Of a stretch of 8,349 nt of DNA, positions 6,535-8,349 are shown piece after piece. The stretch is taken from positions 1 through 8,349 of the forward strand of contig USJJ01000040.1 of assembly GCA_900554995.1 (NCBI GenBank), read 5' to 3'. A program made the position numbers and the translations under genes. The DNA comes from an uncultured Ruminococcus sp. Lineage in GTDB: Bacteria; Bacillota; Clostridia; Oscillospirales; Acutalibacteraceae. The notes beneath the pieces were generated by a model that searched no databases, was not told where the DNA came from, and saw only the letters and a list, made by a program, of their open reading frames with translations. Numbering within the stretch: the stretch's first letter is position 1; each line of letters opens with the position of its first letter.

Positions 6535-8181
6535 TCAGCCCTCATTTTTTTTAAAAATCTTGTTAAAAAATCCTTTGATTCCGCTTGTCTCTTTCTCCTG
6601 TGTGTTGCTCTGAGTTGTTGTTTCATCCGTTGATTCGGAGACTGAATTTACTCTTACACTGTCTGTTTTAAAGACAAACATAACGCTTGATGACATTGAC
6701 GACTGCTTTTTTGTAAAGATTGTATATGATTTTCCAAGCTCAAGCCACGCAGTCATTTTTGCCGAAAGCTCATTTGCGTCAATGCCCGAAATCGACGAAA
6801 GACTGTCGGTTGCAATAGAGCCTTTAAGACTTGAAAGCGTTGAATCAATTGAAGAAAGTGCATTTGAATCGGAAAGTGCTTTCAGTGCATTGATAAGATC
6901 CTTGTTCTGATCGACTGCTTTCTGCAATTCCGAAAGAGTATTAACTGTTTTCGGGAGATTTTCAATTGCCTTTTGCACCTGAGGATCATTGAGATCCGAA
7001 GACATCTGCTTAAGAAGCTGAAGTCCCTGATTGATTGTCTCCTGGCTTGCCTCGTCACCGAAAATGCTGTTTATAACCTTTAAAGCGTCCTCAAGACCGT
7101 TGAAATCCGCTGTTCTGATATACTCAACAAGTACCTGAATTGTTGCAAGATTCTCGGGAGTTGTGTACTTATTGAGAACATTTATCAACGCCCTGTTTTC
7201 ATCATAAAGCGTGGATGCCTGTGAGACAAGCGAGCTGAGGTTGTTGAGCTTATCGGGATTTGACGAAAGAGTGTTGAGCAGCTTTGATGCGTCAATCTGC
7301 TGCAAGCTCTTTTGCACGTTTTGGAGCTTTTGGAGATTGTCTCTGAGTCCGTCGACCGAATCGGAAATATTATTGAGTCCGATATCAAGCGATGCAATCG
7401 GAATTGCCGAGAACATAAAATTGCCGATTTCAAAGTTAGTAACGTCTGCGGAAATAACAAATGTATCATTAAATTTATAGTCCGAGCTGCCGTTTGATCC
7501 AAGCTTAGAAAGTCCGAGACTTTCGTTTATCCCCGGAAATCCTGCAAGAACGGCATACTGTGTGTTTCCGTTACCGACTACCCTGCCGTTTTCAACGCTT
7601 ATATTTTGAAATTTCGTTTCGCTGAGAGAAATTCCGCCGACTACAAGCATTGGGTTATACATCGTCATATTAACTCCGTTAACCTTAACCGAATAGGAAT
7701 CGACATTATTCATTTTGACAGTAATCTGAACCTTACCGCTCTGACCGGCTATGTCGCTTGCGGAAATGGGTTGACCGTTGAGCTTATAGCTTATCTTAAA
7801 TTCAAGCGGGAGCTTTCCGTTATAGTCGCCCTGATAATAGAGATCGGTCGTTCCAAGGTGCCATCTGAGGTTCTGACCGCTTATTTCGGGCTTTGAATCG
7901 TCCTTGACGTTGACAACCGAAGTGAGATTTGTAACGTCGTCAACATAAACTCCGCCCTGCGGAACGTGAATCCAATCGCTTACTTTGATTGTCTTTTTCG
8001 TTCCCGTATTATCAAGATTGACATAGACCGTTTCCGTTTTCTTTGCCGAGGCGGCAGGAACAGTGTATTTAACGGTTTGAACATCGTCGTTTTCGTCATT
8101 GTCGCTGCCGTCGGAGCAAGCGCAAAGAAAGAGCATTGCCACAGCAAGCAATATACAAATTAATTTCTTTATATTTTTCAT
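6535..8181 (-). CDS. Predicted lipoprotein with N-terminal beta-rich domain and coiled-coil-like helical region
   Basis: This is a 548-residue secreted lipoprotein. Residues 1-22 are a lipoprotein signal (KNIKK, a hydrophobic core, then lipobox LCAC with C22 as the lipidated cysteine). An acidic linker follows (24-33). Residues about 50-260 are beta-rich (TVYVNLDNTGTKKTIKVSDW at 51-70, RWHLGTTDLYYQG at 106-118, ISASDIAGQSGKVQI at 139-153). This resembles, from memory, the external part of large Firmicute proteins found near YhgE/Pip and MMPL-type exporters; this is a weak family link. Residues about 270-480 are Leu/Ser/Asn/Gln rich and probably long helices. A Ser/Thr/Glu-rich tail ends in GFFNKIFKKNEG. 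There is no C-terminal membrane span. I chose the ATG at 8181: GGAGAGG lies 9 nt upstream, and this start restores the lipoprotein signal. A frame open to 8331 overlaps the upstream gene. The molecular role is unknown. Confidence 0.85.
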   Translation of the reverse strand: MKNIKKLICILLAVAMLFLCACSDGSDNDENDDVQTVKYTVPAASAKKTETVYVNLDNTGTKKTIKVSDWIHVPQGGVYVDDVTNLTSVVNVKDDSKPEISGQNLRWHLGTTDLYYQGDYNGKLPLEFKISYKLNGQPISASDIAGQSGKVQITVKMNNVDSYSVKVNGVNMTMYNPMLVVGGISLSETKFQNISVENGRVVGNGNTQYAVLAGFPGINESLGLSKLGSNGSSDYKFNDTFVISADVTNFEIGNFMFSAIPIASLDIGLNNISDSVDGLRDNLQKLQNVQKSLQQIDASKLLNTLSSNPDKLNNLSSLVSQASTLYDENRALINVLNKYTTPENLATIQVLVEYIRTADFNGLEDALKVINSIFGDEASQETINQGLQLLKQMSSDLNDPQVQKAIENLPKTVNTLSELQKAVDQNKDLINALKALSDSNALSSIDSTLSSLKGSIATDSLSSISGIDANELSAKMTAWLELGKSYTIFTKKQSSMSSSVMFVFKTDSVRVNSVSESTDETTTQSNTQEKETSGIKGFFNKIFKKNEG

Positions 8182-8182
8182 A

Positions 8183-8349
8183 TTATTCATCCTCTCCGTC
8201 GTCATCGGAAAATGAAAATTCCGTAAAGCTTGTTTCTTCTTCAGACTCCTCGTCCTTTTTCTGAGGAACGGCAAACGCCGTAATCGGTTCATCCTTGACA
8301 TCGGATGAGGAGAGAATATCGCAGATATCATCGCAGGATACCGTCAGCC
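8183..8349 (-). CDS. 3' end of an unidentified gene with an acidic C-terminal tail (cut by window edge)
   Basis: The last 54 codons of a gene entering from the right edge are present, ending with TAA at 8185-8183, one base before the lipoprotein ATG. The frame starts at 8347. It reads LTVSCDDICDILSSSDVKDE, then PITAFAVPQKKDEESEEE, and finishes TSFTEFSFSDDDGEDE, so the last 30 or so residues are very acidic and probably disordered. The open frame, codon use and tight junction with the next gene support a real coding end. The ribosome binding site of the lipoprotein (GGAGAGG) lies in its last codons, which implies coupled translation. The family cannot be told from the tail; a membrane exporter with a cytoplasmic acidic tail is one possibility suggested only by the type of neighbour. 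Confidence 0.75.
   Translation of the reverse strand, partial: LTVSCDDICDILSSSDVKDEPITAFAVPQKKDEESEEETSFTEFSFSDDDGEDE
8191..8197 (-). promoter_or_regulatory. Ribosome binding site that fixes the lipoprotein start
   Basis: GGAGAGG on the minus strand lies 9 nt before the ATG at 8181 and directly abuts the ATG at 8190. That rules out the 8190 start and leaves MKNIKK, a classical lipoprotein signal beginning, as the product start. The site lies inside the end of the preceding gene. Confidence 0.75.

Noticed and set aside
8182..8331. A 50-residue N-terminal extension of the lipoprotein (start at 8331)
   Set aside because: The extension is Arg/Lys rich and unlike a signal sequence. The same DNA encodes the acidic end of the upstream gene in another frame, and a good ribosome binding site points to 8181.
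1..8349. CRISPR arrays, tRNA or rRNA genes, insertion sequences, phage genes
   Set aside because: No spaced repeats, cloverleaf-like stretches, transposase motifs or terminal repeats were seen on either strand.

Overview
The window looks like chromosomal DNA from a low-to-moderate GC, endospore-forming Firmicute, most likely an anaerobic gut-type Clostridia member (Oscillospiraceae/Lachnospiraceae-like). The evidence is an intact spoIIR sporulation gene, strong AGGAGG-type ribosome binding sites, a GPH sugar symporter, a WYL regulator and a Gram-positive-style lipoprotein. The genus is an inference from gene content, not from an alignment. Every supported gene lies on the minus strand, so transcription runs from the right end of the window to the left.

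Right part (about 8349 to 2433). Six genes are packed with almost no space between them, in this order of transcription: the 3' end of an unknown gene with a very acidic tail; a 548-residue lipoprotein; a family 2 glycosyltransferase; a 114-residue protein I do not recognise; a cytoplasmic family 2 glycoside hydrolase; and a WYL-domain transcription regulator. The junctions are +1, +2, ATGA overlap, ATGA overlap and +10 nucleotides, and no terminator is visible between them. This is one tightly coupled operon that combines envelope or glycan functions with its probable regulator.

Middle (about 2432 to 1640). spoIIR follows the regulator by 53 bp. A long two-part hairpin fills most of that gap and covers the spoIIR ribosome binding region and the A of its start codon. 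A strong intrinsic terminator closes the spoIIR unit.

Left part (about 1652 to 1). A separate transcription unit begins with a good promoter and three copies of an ATGTGA hexamer that could form an operator. It encodes a GPH-family sugar:cation symporter. The first codons of a YdjC/ChbG-type carbohydrate deacetylase follow directly and run off the left edge. This unit probably imports a glycoside and deacetylates it.

Three gene starts differ from the longest open frames: the symporter (start at 1572), the regulator (3428) and the lipoprotein (8181). Ribosome binding sites, the promoter or upstream genes support the shorter choice in each case. I see no tRNA, rRNA, CRISPR array, insertion sequence or phage gene.
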